A stretch of DNA of 9,033 nucleotides from Stenotrophobium sp040387055 (GCA_040387055.1 JAZKEM010000039.1:1-9033); one strand, 5' to 3'. Positions 1 through 7,351 are shown, numbered from the stretch's first letter. Notes: generated by a model from the sequence alone, not told the origin. Translations and numbers: made by a program.

Positions 1-293
1 TGACGGTTCGTGCAGATAATCCGATTGCCATTGTCGACAAGGTTGCGTCGAAGAAAGGCACCACCAAGATTGCTCAGGCCTATATCAACTTCCATTACTC
101 GGATAAGGGTCAGGAAATCTTTGCCAATAACGATATTCGCCCCATCAACCCAGCAATTCTGAAAAAATACGCATCTCGCTTCCCGGATCTCAACGTATTT
201 GATGTTGACCAAGCATTTGGCAGCTGGAACAAGGCACAATCAACCCACTTCGCCGATGGCGGAACGTTCGACCAGATTTTCCAAGGCAAATAA
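1..293 (+). CDS. sbp: Sulfate-binding periplasmic protein, C-terminal part (5' end outside window)
   Basis: Only the last 96 codons are present, read from position 3 to the TAA at 291-293. The product is the periplasmic receptor that binds sulfate and delivers it to the CysTW channel. The visible part matches the C-terminal lobe of the Sbp/CysP family: a stretch reading PIAIVDKV, a YSDKGQEIF segment and, near the end, FGSWNKAQ followed by HFADGGTFDQI, which is very close to the end of E. coli Sbp. The thiosulfate receptor CysP ends differently (GGELDK type), so Sbp is the better call, although the two families overlap in ligand. The gene is first in the visible operon and ends 3 nt before the cysT start codon. 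The signal peptide and most ligand-binding residues lie upstream of the window. Confidence 0.9.
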   Translation, partial: TVRADNPIAIVDKVASKKGTTKIAQAYINFHYSDKGQEIFANNDIRPINPAILKKYASRFPDLNVFDVDQAFGSWNKAQSTHFADGGTFDQIFQGK

Positions 294-296
294 TTA

Positions 297-1151
297 ATGA
301 GTAACGCAACAAAACCGGGGCGACGTAAGTCGCCCCGTTCTGCTATTCCGGGGTTCGGAATTAATCTGGGGTTTACCCTGGCTTATCTGTCTCTGATTGT
401 TCTAATCCCGCTTGCAGGCGTCTTCATTAAGAGCGCAGGACTCGGCTGGGACGGGATCTGGCATGTCGTCAGTTCGCCACGCGTTCTAGCTGCGCTCAAG
501 CTGAGCTTTGGCGCTGCGCTGGTTGCCGCACTCATCAATGCAGTGTTTGGCCCACTGGTCGCATGGGTATTCGTGCGCTATCAGTTTCCGGGTAAACGCT
601 TCTTTGATGCAGTCATCGATCTTCCATTCGCACTGCCCACCGCAGTTGCCGGTATCGCGCTCACGGCGCTGTATTCAGCCAATGGCTGGGTGGGACAGTT
701 CCTCGAACCACTCGGGATCAAGGTGGCATTCACACCCATCGGTGTGATTGTGGCAATGACCTTTATCGGTCTACCTTTCGTTGTACGCACGGTGCAGCCG
801 GTACTCGAAGAAGCCGAGAAAGAACTTGAAGAAGCCGCCGCTACGCTGGGTGCTAATCGCTGGCAAACCATCACCAAGGTGATCCTGCCAACTGTATTCC
901 CTGCCCTGCTCACTGGGTTTGCCCTCGCATTTGCACGTGCAGTGGGTGAATACGGTTCCGTCATTTTCATCGCAGGCAATCTGCCGATGGTGTCGGAAAT
1001 TGCGCCGCTGCTGATCATCATCAAGCTGGAAGAATTTGACTACGCTGGTGCAACAGCCATCGCAGCGACCATGCTGACTATTTCCTTCGTCCTGCTGCTA
1101 CTGATCAATAGTTTGCAAGCTTGGAGCCGCAACCGGGGTGGCCGCAAATGA
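297..1151 (+). CDS. cysT: Sulfate/thiosulfate ABC transporter permease CysT (CysU)
   Basis: This 284-residue inner-membrane permease subunit pairs with CysW to form the sulfate/thiosulfate channel. It is slightly longer than E. coli CysT (277). A basic cytoplasmic N-terminus (GRRKSPR, residues 8-14) precedes about six membrane segments, roughly at 25-45, 66-92, 106-128, 143-165, 200-225 and 250-272. The EAA loop that docks on the ATPase is clear at E179-A180-A181, G185 and L197-P198. IDLPFALPTAVAGI (107-120) is typical of CysT. The ATG at 297 lies 3 nt after the sbp stop, with AAGG at 283-286 as a weak ribosome-binding site inside the end of sbp, so translational coupling is likely. The stop overlaps the cysW start. 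Two RNA hairpins lie within the first 22 codons (separate entries). Confidence 0.96.
   Translation: MSNATKPGRRKSPRSAIPGFGINLGFTLAYLSLIVLIPLAGVFIKSAGLGWDGIWHVVSSPRVLAALKLSFGAALVAALINAVFGPLVAWVFVRYQFPGKRFFDAVIDLPFALPTAVAGIALTALYSANGWVGQFLEPLGIKVAFTPIGVIVAMTFIGLPFVVRTVQPVLEEAEKELEEAAATLGANRWQTITKVILPTVFPALLTGFALAFARAVGEYGSVIFIAGNLPMVSEIAPLLIIIKLEEFDYAGATAIAATMLTISFVLLLLINSLQAWSRNRGGRK
316..361 (+). other. Tandem RNA hairpins at the sbp/cysT junction, inside early cysT
   Basis: The first hairpin is a perfect 9-bp stem, CGGGGCGAC at 316-324 pairing with GTCGCCCCG at 329-337. It is closed by GTAA, which as RNA (GUAA) is a GNRA-type tetraloop. The second is a 6-bp stem, ATTCCG at 345-350 with CGGAAT at 356-361, and a 5-nt loop. 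The pair begins 22 nt after the sbp stop codon and 19 nt into cysT. Neither is followed by a T tract, so they do not look like an intrinsic terminator. A plausible inference is that they block 3' exonucleases and stabilise the sbp message, giving more binding protein than permease. Confidence 0.6.
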
Positions 1152-2056
1152 GTAATCCAGCAACCGACACTTCGCTGCAGGATCCACCGAAGATTCCGTT
1201 TGAGCCATTGATCGAACGTAACTCTACGATCAGTGAGCCCGCATGGGTGCGCTGGTCACTGATCTTCGTCGCAATACTTTTCCTCGGCTTGTTCCTGCTG
1301 CTGCCTTTGGTGAGTGTCTTCACCGAAGCATTCCGCAATGGCTTGGGCCCCTACTTCGCTGCGATTGTTGAACCTGATGCGCTGTCCTCGATCAAACTCA
1401 CTTTGATCGCAGCGGCCATTGCGGTACCGCTGAACCTGGTACTTGGCGTTAGTGCTGCATGGGCCATCACCAAGTTTGAGTTCCGTGGAAAGAGTTTGTT
1501 GATCTCGCTGATTGACCTGCCCTTCTCAGTGTCACCCGTTGTTGCAGGTTTGATCTACGTGCTGATCTTCGGCCGACAGGGCTACCTCGGCCCGTGGATG
1601 ATGGATCACGACATCAAGATCCTGTTCGCTGTGCCTGGCATCGTGCTGGCGACAATCTTCGTCACCTTCCCGTTCATTGCCCGCGAGTTGATTCCGCTGA
1701 TGCAAGAGCAAGGCACCGACAGCGAGCAAGCCGCTTTGTCGCTCGGCGCCAACGGCTGGCAAACCTTCTGGCACGTCACCCTGCCCAACATCAAATGGGG
1801 CCTGCTGTACGGCGTGCTGTTGTGCAACGCGCGTGCGATGGGTGAGTTCGGTGCTGTCAGCGTCGTCTCCGGTCACATCCGTGGTCAAACCAACACCATG
1901 CCGCTGCAGATCGAAATTCTTTACAACGAATATTCGTTCTCCGCTGCCTTTGCAGTTGCTTCGCTACTCGCTGGCCTTGCGCTCGTTACCCTCGGCGTTA
2001 AGAGCTTCCTCGAATGGCGTTATGGCGACGAATTGGCCGCCGGCCGCAAGCATTAA
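1148..2056 (+). CDS. cysW: Sulfate/thiosulfate ABC transporter permease CysW
   Basis: This is the second channel subunit, 302 residues from the ATG at 1148 and close in size to E. coli CysW (291). About six membrane segments lie near 37-59, 84-106, 119-141, 158-180, 215-240 and 265-287. The ATPase-docking EAA loop reads EQAALSLGANGW from 193, with LP at 212-213; its first Ala is replaced by Gln, leaving E193-Q-A-A. LIDLPFSVSPVVAGLIYVL (121-139) is characteristic of CysW. I chose the ATG at 1148 because it forms the ATGA overlap with the cysT stop and has a purine-rich GGGGTGG about 6 nt upstream (1135-1141). An in-frame TTG at 1121 would add nine residues that merely re-read the end of cysT. 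The overlap implies coupled, roughly equimolar synthesis with CysT. Confidence 0.96.
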   Translation: MSNPATDTSLQDPPKIPFEPLIERNSTISEPAWVRWSLIFVAILFLGLFLLLPLVSVFTEAFRNGLGPYFAAIVEPDALSSIKLTLIAAAIAVPLNLVLGVSAAWAITKFEFRGKSLLISLIDLPFSVSPVVAGLIYVLIFGRQGYLGPWMMDHDIKILFAVPGIVLATIFVTFPFIARELIPLMQEQGTDSEQAALSLGANGWQTFWHVTLPNIKWGLLYGVLLCNARAMGEFGAVSVVSGHIRGQTNTMPLQIEILYNEYSFSAAFAVASLLAGLALVTLGVKSFLEWRYGDELAAGRKH

Positions 2057-2119
2057 TTCATGAACGGCGTCGCTAATTAACGACGTTGGAATTTAAAAAT
2101 TTAAAGAGTTAAAAAGAAC
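2057..2119 (+). other. cysW-cysA intercistronic spacer with hairpin and AT-rich tandem 8-mer
   Basis: This 63-nt gap is the only sizeable spacer in the operon. It contains a potential 8-bp RNA stem (2065-2072 with 2081-2088, two of the pairs G-U, around a CGTCG/CGACG core) with an 8-nt loop. Next comes an exact tandem duplication of AATTTAAA at 2090-2097 and 2098-2105. No run of T follows the stem, so it is not a convincing terminator. It may be a processing or stability element, and the AT-rich run just before the cysA start would keep the start region unstructured. Function is inferred only. Confidence 0.4.
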
Positions 2120-3253
2120 ATGGATATTCAGATCCGCGATATTTACAAAGGCTTCGGCAACTTTCCTGCGTTGCGTGGTGCCAACCTTGATATTCGCTCC
2201 GGCGAATTGATTGCACTGCTGGGCCCATCAGGTTCCGGCAAAACAACCTTGCTGCGCACGATTGCTGGCCTAGAATTTCCAGACGCCGGGCAAATCCTGT
2301 TCGGCGGAGTGGACACTGCGCCACTGCCAGTGAGCGAACGTCGTGTTGGATTTGTGTTTCAACACTACGCGCTGTTCAAGCACATGACCGTGCTGGACAA
2401 CATCACCTTCGGTCTGCGCATGCGCAAGAGCAAGGATCGTCCAGACAAAGCCGCCATCCGCAAGCGCGCTTTGGAACTGCTCGATCTCGTCCAACTCTCC
2501 GGCCTAGATAAGCGCTACCCATCGCAGCTTTCGGGCGGACAGCGCCAGCGCGTCGCACTCGCACGCGCGCTCGCCATCGAACCCAGCGTATTGCTGTTAG
2601 ACGAGCCCTTCGGCGCGCTCGACGCCAAAGTGCGTAAAGATCTGCGTCGCTGGTTGCGTGAGCTGCACGATAAAACTGGCGTCACCACCATCTTCGTGAC
2701 GCACGATCAGGAAGAAGCATTGGAATTGGCCGACCGCGTTGTCGTGATGAATCGCGGCAGCATTGAACAGGTGGGCTCTACTTCCGATGTTTACGAACGT
2801 CCGGCAACGCCGTTCGTATTCGACTTCCTCGGCAGCGTGAACGTATTTCCGGGCACCGTTAAGGACCGCAAGCTCACTATCGACGGCGCCGACGTCACGC
2901 TGGACACCGACAATAGTCACGCTGCAGGTGCAGTCGATATCTATGTTCGCCCACACGATCTGCGCGTTGTCGAAGAAGGCAGCTCCGGATTCGATGCGAC
3001 GATCAAACTCGTGCAACGCACCGGCGCTATCGTGCGTCTAGTTACGCGACTCAAGCATAACGATGACGTCGTTGAAGTTGAGTTGGCGCACCTCGACCCA
3101 CAGGCGATCAATCGCAAGGTTGGCGAAAGCATTCGTCTACAGCCTGCAATTTATGGCTTATTCCCACGCGCATCGCATGAATCAGTGCGAACCCTGCCAG
3201 ACGTTGATCCGTTGGCCGTACCAGAGCATCGCGAACGTGGGCGGCTTGGTTAA
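2120..3253 (+). CDS. cysA: Sulfate/thiosulfate ABC transporter ATP-binding protein CysA
   Basis: This 377-residue cytoplasmic ATPase powers the CysTW channel (E. coli CysA, 365). All nucleotide-binding motifs are intact: Walker A GPSGSGKT at 35-42, Q-loop Q81, signature LSGGQ at 137-141, Walker B LLLLDEP ending in D161-E162, D-loop ALD at 166-168 and switch H195. FQHYALFKHMTVLDNI (80-95) is typical of the CysA/MalK/PotA group. A C-terminal TOBE-type regulatory domain follows from about residue 235, beginning near FLGSVNVF and including YVRPHDL, as in CysA. The start ATG is preceded by an A-rich stretch rather than a strong Shine-Dalgarno sequence. The gene is last in the operon, with a terminator 28 nt beyond the stop. 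Sulfate rather than another anion is assigned from the neighbouring sbp, cysT and cysW. Confidence 0.97.
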   Translation: MDIQIRDIYKGFGNFPALRGANLDIRSGELIALLGPSGSGKTTLLRTIAGLEFPDAGQILFGGVDTAPLPVSERRVGFVFQHYALFKHMTVLDNITFGLRMRKSKDRPDKAAIRKRALELLDLVQLSGLDKRYPSQLSGGQRQRVALARALAIEPSVLLLDEPFGALDAKVRKDLRRWLRELHDKTGVTTIFVTHDQEEALELADRVVVMNRGSIEQVGSTSDVYERPATPFVFDFLGSVNVFPGTVKDRKLTIDGADVTLDTDNSHAAGAVDIYVRPHDLRVVEEGSSGFDATIKLVQRTGAIVRLVTRLKHNDDVVEVELAHLDPQAINRKVGESIRLQPAIYGLFPRASHESVRTLPDVDPLAVPEHRERGRLG

Positions 3254-3276
3254 AATCCTTGATCGCAACTTTGATT

Positions 3277-3303
3277 AAAAAGCCGGGCAATGCCCGGCTT
3301 TTT
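3277..3303. terminator. Bidirectional intrinsic terminator between cysA and the MFS exporter gene
   Basis: A perfect 12-bp inverted repeat (AAAAAGCCGGGC at 3277-3288 and GCCCGGCTTTTT at 3292-3303) surrounds a 3-nt loop. The G/C core is flanked by A5 on one side and T5 on the other, so the RNA forms a GC-rich stem with a U tract in either direction. It sits 23 nt after the cysA stop and 10 nt after the exporter stop, so it can end both converging transcripts. Confidence 0.92.
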
Positions 3304-3313
3304 AATTTCATCT

Positions 3314-4552
3314 CTATTTTTGCAGCGGTGACACCGGTGCTGGTACCAGCAGTTGCAACAAAACTCGTGCGCTGATGGCACAAGTGCAAATGACAGCAGC
3401 CATTGGCATCGCCGTGCCATTAAAGAGATGTCCGACAACCGAACCAGAGATAGCCGCAATCCCAAATTGCAAAGTACCGAGCAACGCTGCGGCCATGCCT
3501 GCGCGATCACCAAAAGGCGCCATTGCACCTGCGGTGGAATTTGGGAATGAAAATCCCAAGCAGCTCATGCCGCAGAAAAGCGGAATCATGATGCCAAGCA
3601 GCCCGCCAAAACCTGTCCATGCATTAATCAACAGCAACACGCCGAAGCAGGCGTTGGCCATCAGCGCAATGCGCAGCACATGCTCCGAACGATAACGTTG
3701 CAACACGAATGAATTGATCTGCGCAGCGGCAATCAAGCCCAGTGCGTTTGAACCAAACAGCCAGCCAAAGTGCGCTGGTGATACGCCATAAACATTGATG
3801 AAGACAAACGATGAAGCTGAGATGTAAGCGAACATGCCGGCCTGAGCAACTGCACCTGCCAAGGCATAACCCATGAAACGGCGGTGCTGTAGCAAACGCG
3901 TATAACCGGAAAGCACATTGCCAAACCGCAAAGATTCACTGCGGCTATGACTGGTTTCAGGCAAGACATAAATGCCCGCCAAGCAAAGCAGGCTGTAAAC
4001 CGTCATCGCCAGAAAGATGGCTTGCCAGCCAAACAGTAAGAAAATTTGCCCGCCAACAAGCGGCGCGAGAATGGGCGCCACCCCCATGATCAGCACTAGC
4101 GTTGAAAGCACTCGCGCCATCTCTTGTGGCGGAAACAGATCACGCACCATCGCACGCGTAATCACCATGCCCGCACAACCACCGAGCGCCTGCAAGAATC
4201 GCAACATGACGAGGCTATGCATGCTGGGTGCATAAGCGCATCCAAGCGATACCAAGCTGTAAAGCGCTAAACCAAATAGCAGTGGCTTTTTGCGTCCAAA
4301 GCGATCTGACACCGGGCCATAGATCAGCTGGCCAATGGCCAAGCCAATAAAGTACAAAGAGAGTGTGAGTTGCGTCGACTCAGTATCAGCACCAAAGTGC
4401 GCCTGCAACGCAGGCAGACTTGGCAGATACATATCGATCGACAGCGGGCCAATGGCCATCACCGCTGCAGCGGTCAAAACAAAACGGCGCAGATTGACCT
4501 GCGCCGTCGTTGGCGCAACCTCTACATCTTTTGGCGCGCCGTTAGAGTTCAC
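3314..4552 (-). CDS. Bcr/CflA-family MFS drug:H+ exporter
   Basis: This 412-residue inner-membrane protein has about twelve hydrophobic segments and belongs to the Bcr/CflA branch of DHA1 multidrug efflux. SIDMYLPSLPAL (38-49) in the first membrane segment is the hallmark of the family. The MFS motif A loop is GPVSDRFGRKKP (79-90), the antiporter motif C is GVAPILAPLVGG (157-168), and PNSTAGAMAPFGDRAG (337-352) is the family-specific stretch. Relatives export bicyclomycin, chloramphenicol, sulfonamides or Cys-containing dipeptides; the substrate here cannot be read from sequence. The start is a GTG at 4552, 8 nt after the lysS stop and with only a weak AGAG upstream, which suggests translation coupled to lysS. 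The next in-frame Met (residue 32) would cut into the first membrane segment, which supports the GTG. Transcription runs into the shared terminator. Confidence 0.92.
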   Translation of the reverse strand: MNSNGAPKDVEVAPTTAQVNLRRFVLTAAAVMAIGPLSIDMYLPSLPALQAHFGADTESTQLTLSLYFIGLAIGQLIYGPVSDRFGRKKPLLFGLALYSLVSLGCAYAPSMHSLVMLRFLQALGGCAGMVITRAMVRDLFPPQEMARVLSTLVLIMGVAPILAPLVGGQIFLLFGWQAIFLAMTVYSLLCLAGIYVLPETSHSRSESLRFGNVLSGYTRLLQHRRFMGYALAGAVAQAGMFAYISASSFVFINVYGVSPAHFGWLFGSNALGLIAAAQINSFVLQRYRSEHVLRIALMANACFGVLLLINAWTGFGGLLGIMIPLFCGMSCLGFSFPNSTAGAMAPFGDRAGMAAALLGTLQFGIAAISGSVVGHLFNGTAMPMAAVICTCAISARVLLQLLVPAPVSPLQK

Positions 4553-4560
4553 TTGGATCT

Positions 4561-6069
4561 CTAGACTTCTGGTCGCATTTGAGGGAAAAGCAACACATCA
4601 CGAATGGATGGCGAGTCCGTCAGGAACATCACCAGACGATCAATGCCGATGCCCGCGCCTGCCGTCGGCGGCAAGCCGTATTCCAGCGCGCGGATGTAAT
4701 CCGCGTCGAAGAACATGGCTTCATCATCACCGCCTTCCTTGGCAGTGACCTGCGACTTGAAGCGCGCAGCCTGGTCATCCGGGTCGTTCAACTCGGAGAA
4801 ACCATTCGCAACTTCACGGCCACCAACAAAGAACTCAAAGCGATCGGTGACTTCCGGATCAGCATCACTGCGACGCGCGAGCGGTGAAACTTCGGTCGGA
4901 TATTCAGTGATGAACGTCGGATCAAGCAGATTGGCTTCGACCGTCTTCTCGAAAATTTCGGTGAGCAACTTGCCGGTGCCGTAACTGGGCTTAACGTCGC
5001 AACGCAAATTCTTCGCCCACTCCGCGAGATATTCGCGCTCGTTGATACGTGAGCGGTCCATCGTCGGATTGAACTGCATCACTGCATCACGCATCGACCA
5101 GCGATTGAACGGCTTTTCCAAATCGTATTCGCGACCTTGATAGGTCAGCTGCGCAGAACCATTCACGGCCAACGCGAGATCACGCAGCATGTTCTCAATA
5201 AGATCCATCAGCTCGCGGTAATCCGCATAAGCCTGATAGAACTCAAGCATGGTGAATTCAGGATTGTGGCGCGTGCTCAGGCCTTCGTTGCGGAAGTTGC
5301 GATTGATCTCGTAGACCTTTTCGAAACCACCAACGACGAGGCGCTTGAGATAAAGCTCAGGTGCAATACGCAGATACAGATCACGATCCAATGCGTTGTG
5401 ATGCGTGATGAAAGGCTTGGCCGTGGCACCGCCAGGAATCTGCTGCATCATCGGCGTTTCGACTTCCGAGTAGCCGAGGCTATCGAGGAAGTTACGGATG
5501 AAGCGTACTGACTGGCCGCGCTTTTCAAAAACCTTTTTCACTTCTGGATTCACAATCAAATCCAGATAACGCTGGCGATAGCGCACTTCGGTATCGGTGA
5601 GGCCTGCCCACTTTTCCGGCAGCGGACGAATGCCCTTGGTCAGCAACTCCAAAGCGGTGACGCGAATCGACAATTCGCCGGTCTTGGTTTTCATGATGGT
5701 GCCGGTGGCACCAAAAATATCGCCGACGTCGCTGGTCTTGAACTGGCTGTACAGCTCTTCGCCCAGCGCGGCTTGTTGCACAAAGATCTGGATACGGCCG
5801 GACATGTCTTGCAGCGTGCCGAAACTGGCCTTGCCCATCACGCGCTTGGCCATCAAGCGACCAGCGATGCGGAACGTCTCGGTAACGCCTTCGAGTTCTT
5901 CAGCGGTGTGGCTGCTGTAAACACCTTGCAGATGATCCGCCAAAGTATCGCGACGGAAAGTGTTGGGATAGGCGTTGCCAGCTGCGCGCAATTTTTCCAG
6001 TTTCTCGCGACGAGTCGCGATGATGTGGTTTTCGTCTTGCGGCTGCTGTGGCTGTTCTTGTTCGCTCAT
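4561..6069 (-). CDS. lysS: Lysyl-tRNA synthetase, class II
   Basis: LysRS attaches lysine to tRNA-Lys in the cytoplasm using ATP. The 502-residue length is normal for the bacterial class II enzyme (E. coli, 505). An N-terminal OB-fold anticodon-binding domain covers about residues 65-145 (FRIAGRLMAKRVMGKASFG). The catalytic core follows: a motif 1 region around 195-212 (LDSLGYSEVETPMMQ), motif 2 with F259-R-N-E-G263 and R267-H-N-P-E-F272, and motif 3 G471-A-G-I-G-I-D-R478. The LysRS-specific IPGGATAKPFITHHN (211-225) is also present. The ATG at 6069 has GGAA about 10 nt upstream. It is the second gene of a prfB-lysS unit, the same order as in E. coli, and is followed 8 nt later by the exporter gene. 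Nothing is truncated or missing. Confidence 0.98.
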   Translation of the reverse strand: MSEQEQPQQPQDENHIIATRREKLEKLRAAGNAYPNTFRRDTLADHLQGVYSSHTAEELEGVTETFRIAGRLMAKRVMGKASFGTLQDMSGRIQIFVQQAALGEELYSQFKTSDVGDIFGATGTIMKTKTGELSIRVTALELLTKGIRPLPEKWAGLTDTEVRYRQRYLDLIVNPEVKKVFEKRGQSVRFIRNFLDSLGYSEVETPMMQQIPGGATAKPFITHHNALDRDLYLRIAPELYLKRLVVGGFEKVYEINRNFRNEGLSTRHNPEFTMLEFYQAYADYRELMDLIENMLRDLALAVNGSAQLTYQGREYDLEKPFNRWSMRDAVMQFNPTMDRSRINEREYLAEWAKNLRCDVKPSYGTGKLLTEIFEKTVEANLLDPTFITEYPTEVSPLARRSDADPEVTDRFEFFVGGREVANGFSELNDPDDQAARFKSQVTAKEGGDDEAMFFDADYIRALEYGLPPTAGAGIGIDRLVMFLTDSPSIRDVLLFPQMRPEV

Positions 6070-6095
6070 ATCACTTTTATTCCGGCATGTTGCGC

Positions 6096-6111
6096 GCTCA
6101 CTTTTGTGAGC
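6096..6111 (-). other. Small hairpin in the prfB-lysS spacer
   Basis: Within the 49-nt gap between prfB and lysS, GCTCAC (6096-6101) and GTGAGC (6106-6111) form a perfect 6-bp stem with a 4-nt loop. On the transcribed strand it starts 7 nt after the prfB stop and no T tract follows, so read-through into lysS is expected. It may be a processing or stability element. Confidence 0.4.
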
Positions 6112-6118
6112 AAGCTAA

Positions 6119-7214
6119 TTAGAGTCCCTGCTTGAGGCTGGCTTCGATAAACGGATCGAGATGGCCATTGAGCACCTTAGTCGTATCGGCGATTTCAACG
6201 CCGGTACGCAGATCCTTGATGCGTGATTGATCGAGCACGTAGCTGCGAATCTGATGACCCCACTCGATATCGGCTTTGGAGTCTTCCAGTTTCTGTTTTT
6301 CAGCCGAGCGCTTTTCCATCTCGCGCTCATACAACTTGGCTTTCAACATCTTCATCGCGCGATCACGGTTGGCGTGCTGCGAGCGCTGCGTTTGGCAGGC
6401 AACAACAATACCGCTGGGAACGTGCGTAATACGAATCGCTGATTCGGTCTTGTTAACGTGCTGACCACCCGCGCCCGATGAGCGATAGGTGACGGCGGTG
6501 AGATCGGCCGGATTAATGTCGATCTCAAAGCTGTCGTCAATTTCTGGCGCGACAAACACACCGGCAAACGAGGTGTGGCGGCGATTGCCTGAATCGAACG
6601 GTGACTTGCGGACCAGACGGTGCACACCGATCTCAGTGCGCAGCCAACCGAAGGCATACGGGCCTTCGACAAAGACGGTGGCGGACTTGATGCCGGCGAC
6701 TTCACCCGCAGAGACTTCCATCAACTCCGTCTTGAAGCCCTTGCCTGCCGCCCACTGCATATACATGCGCAGTATCATTTCGGCCCAGTCCTGGGCTTCG
6801 GTGCCGCCAGAGCCAGACTGCACATCGAGATAGGCGTTAGCGCGGTCCATTTCGCCGGAGAACATGCGGCGGAATTCCATATCGTCCGCCAGCTGAATCA
6901 GGGCAGTAATGTCGCGAGCGATTTCGGCAATGGTGCCGCTGTCATTTTCTGCTTCAGCTAGTTCGAGCAGGTCGACCGCATCGTTAAGACCGGCGGTGGC
7001 CTTGTCGATAGGACGGATCACATCCTCAAGTTTTGCGCGTTCGCGGCCGGTTTCTTGCGCTTTTTTATTATCGGACCAGAAATCACCCTGCTCCATCTCA
7101 GCAATAACTTCGGCGAGGCGGTCCCGCTTTACATCGTAGTCAAAGATAGCCCCGGAGCGCGTCGAAACGCACTCGCAGGGCTGTGATCTCACTTTTGATC
7201 TGATTAGGTTCCAT
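6119..7214 (-). CDS. prfB: Peptide chain release factor 2 (RF2), made by programmed +1 frameshift
   Basis: RF2 recognises UGA and UAA stop codons and releases the finished peptide at the ribosome. The gene begins with ATG at 7214 and reads 24 codons (MEPNQIKS through LRGYL) to an in-frame TGA at 7142-7140. Skipping T7142 moves into the frame that continues DYDVKRDRL to the TAA at 6119-6121. The combined product is 364 residues, against 365 for E. coli RF2. The stop-codon recognition tripeptide SPF falls at 204-206 and the catalytic GGQ at 249-251 of the fused protein, both one residue off E. coli numbering as expected. The residue matching E. coli K-12 Thr246 is Ser here, the more usual type in bacteria. 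A GTG at 7192 opens the second frame but would replace the conserved RF2 N-terminus with unrelated residues, so it is not the start. The gene leads the prfB-lysS unit. Confidence 0.97.
7136..7154 (-). promoter_or_regulatory. prfB: Programmed +1 ribosomal frameshift site of prfB
   Basis: Read on the minus strand, the site is CGG GGC TAT CTT TGA C, which differs from the E. coli site (AGG GGG TAT CTT TGA C) at two bases. The components are a G-rich Shine-Dalgarno-like element (CGGGG) three nt before the slippery CTT, then UGA followed by C, a poor termination context. When RF2 is scarce the ribosome pauses at UGA, the peptidyl-tRNA-Leu slips from CUU to UUU and GAC is read next. When RF2 is plentiful translation stops after 24 residues. 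This is the established RF2 autoregulation mechanism. Confidence 0.96.
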
Positions 7215-7240
7215 GGAACTGGGCACTTTTAAGGGCGCGA

Positions 7241-7269
7241 AGTATAACGGATGAGTGCTGACCCAAATC
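7241..7269 (-). promoter_or_regulatory. Candidate promoter of the prfB-lysS-exporter unit
   Basis: On the minus strand TATACT (7246-7241) is a good -10 hexamer and would place the transcript start near 7234, about 20 nt before the prfB ATG. At 17-bp spacing the -35 position holds GATTTG (7269-7264), a poor match. The position fits, but the call rests mainly on the -10 hexamer. Confidence 0.35.
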
Positions 7270-7322
7270 ACGTTATGTTCGCTTGCGGGTTGTATCCGTC
7301 CCGCCCGCATGTTAAAAAATCA

Positions 7323-7351
7323 CCGGATTTCCGGCAGACGCATGTGCATGC
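7323..7351. promoter_or_regulatory. Two adjacent 12-bp dyads in the divergent promoter region
   Basis: CCGGA-TT-TCCGG (7323-7334) and GCATG-TG-CATGC (7340-7351) are two perfect 5-bp inverted repeats, each with a 2-nt centre. Their centres are 17 bp apart and they straddle the -35 position of the promoter for the OmpA-like gene. They could be operators or simply chance palindromes; no known regulator consensus was recognised. Confidence 0.3.

Noticed and set aside
1121..1147. TTG at 1121 as the start of cysW
   Set aside because: The added residues re-read the cysT end in another frame; the ATG at 1148 gives the typical ATGA overlap with a purine-rich site upstream.
2060..2080. Six-codon frame ATG...TAA (MNGVAN) between cysW and cysA as a leader peptide
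   Set aside because: It has no ribosome-binding site, no run of Cys or other telling codons, and no attenuator-type T tract after the nearby stem.
3375..3695. Plus-strand open frame opposite the MFS exporter gene
   Set aside because: It is a shadow of the exporter, which has all family motifs on the minus strand, and its translation shows no recognisable domain.
7119..7192. GTG at 7192 as the start of prfB
   Set aside because: It would encode an N-terminus unlike RF2, whereas the ATG at 7214 plus the CTT TGA C shift restores the conserved N-terminus and normal length.
7285..7304. GCGGG/CCCGC inverted repeat with a 10-nt loop as a terminator
   Set aside because: The stem is only 5 bp and no T tract follows on either strand. 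It lies between divergent genes where no transcript is expected to end.
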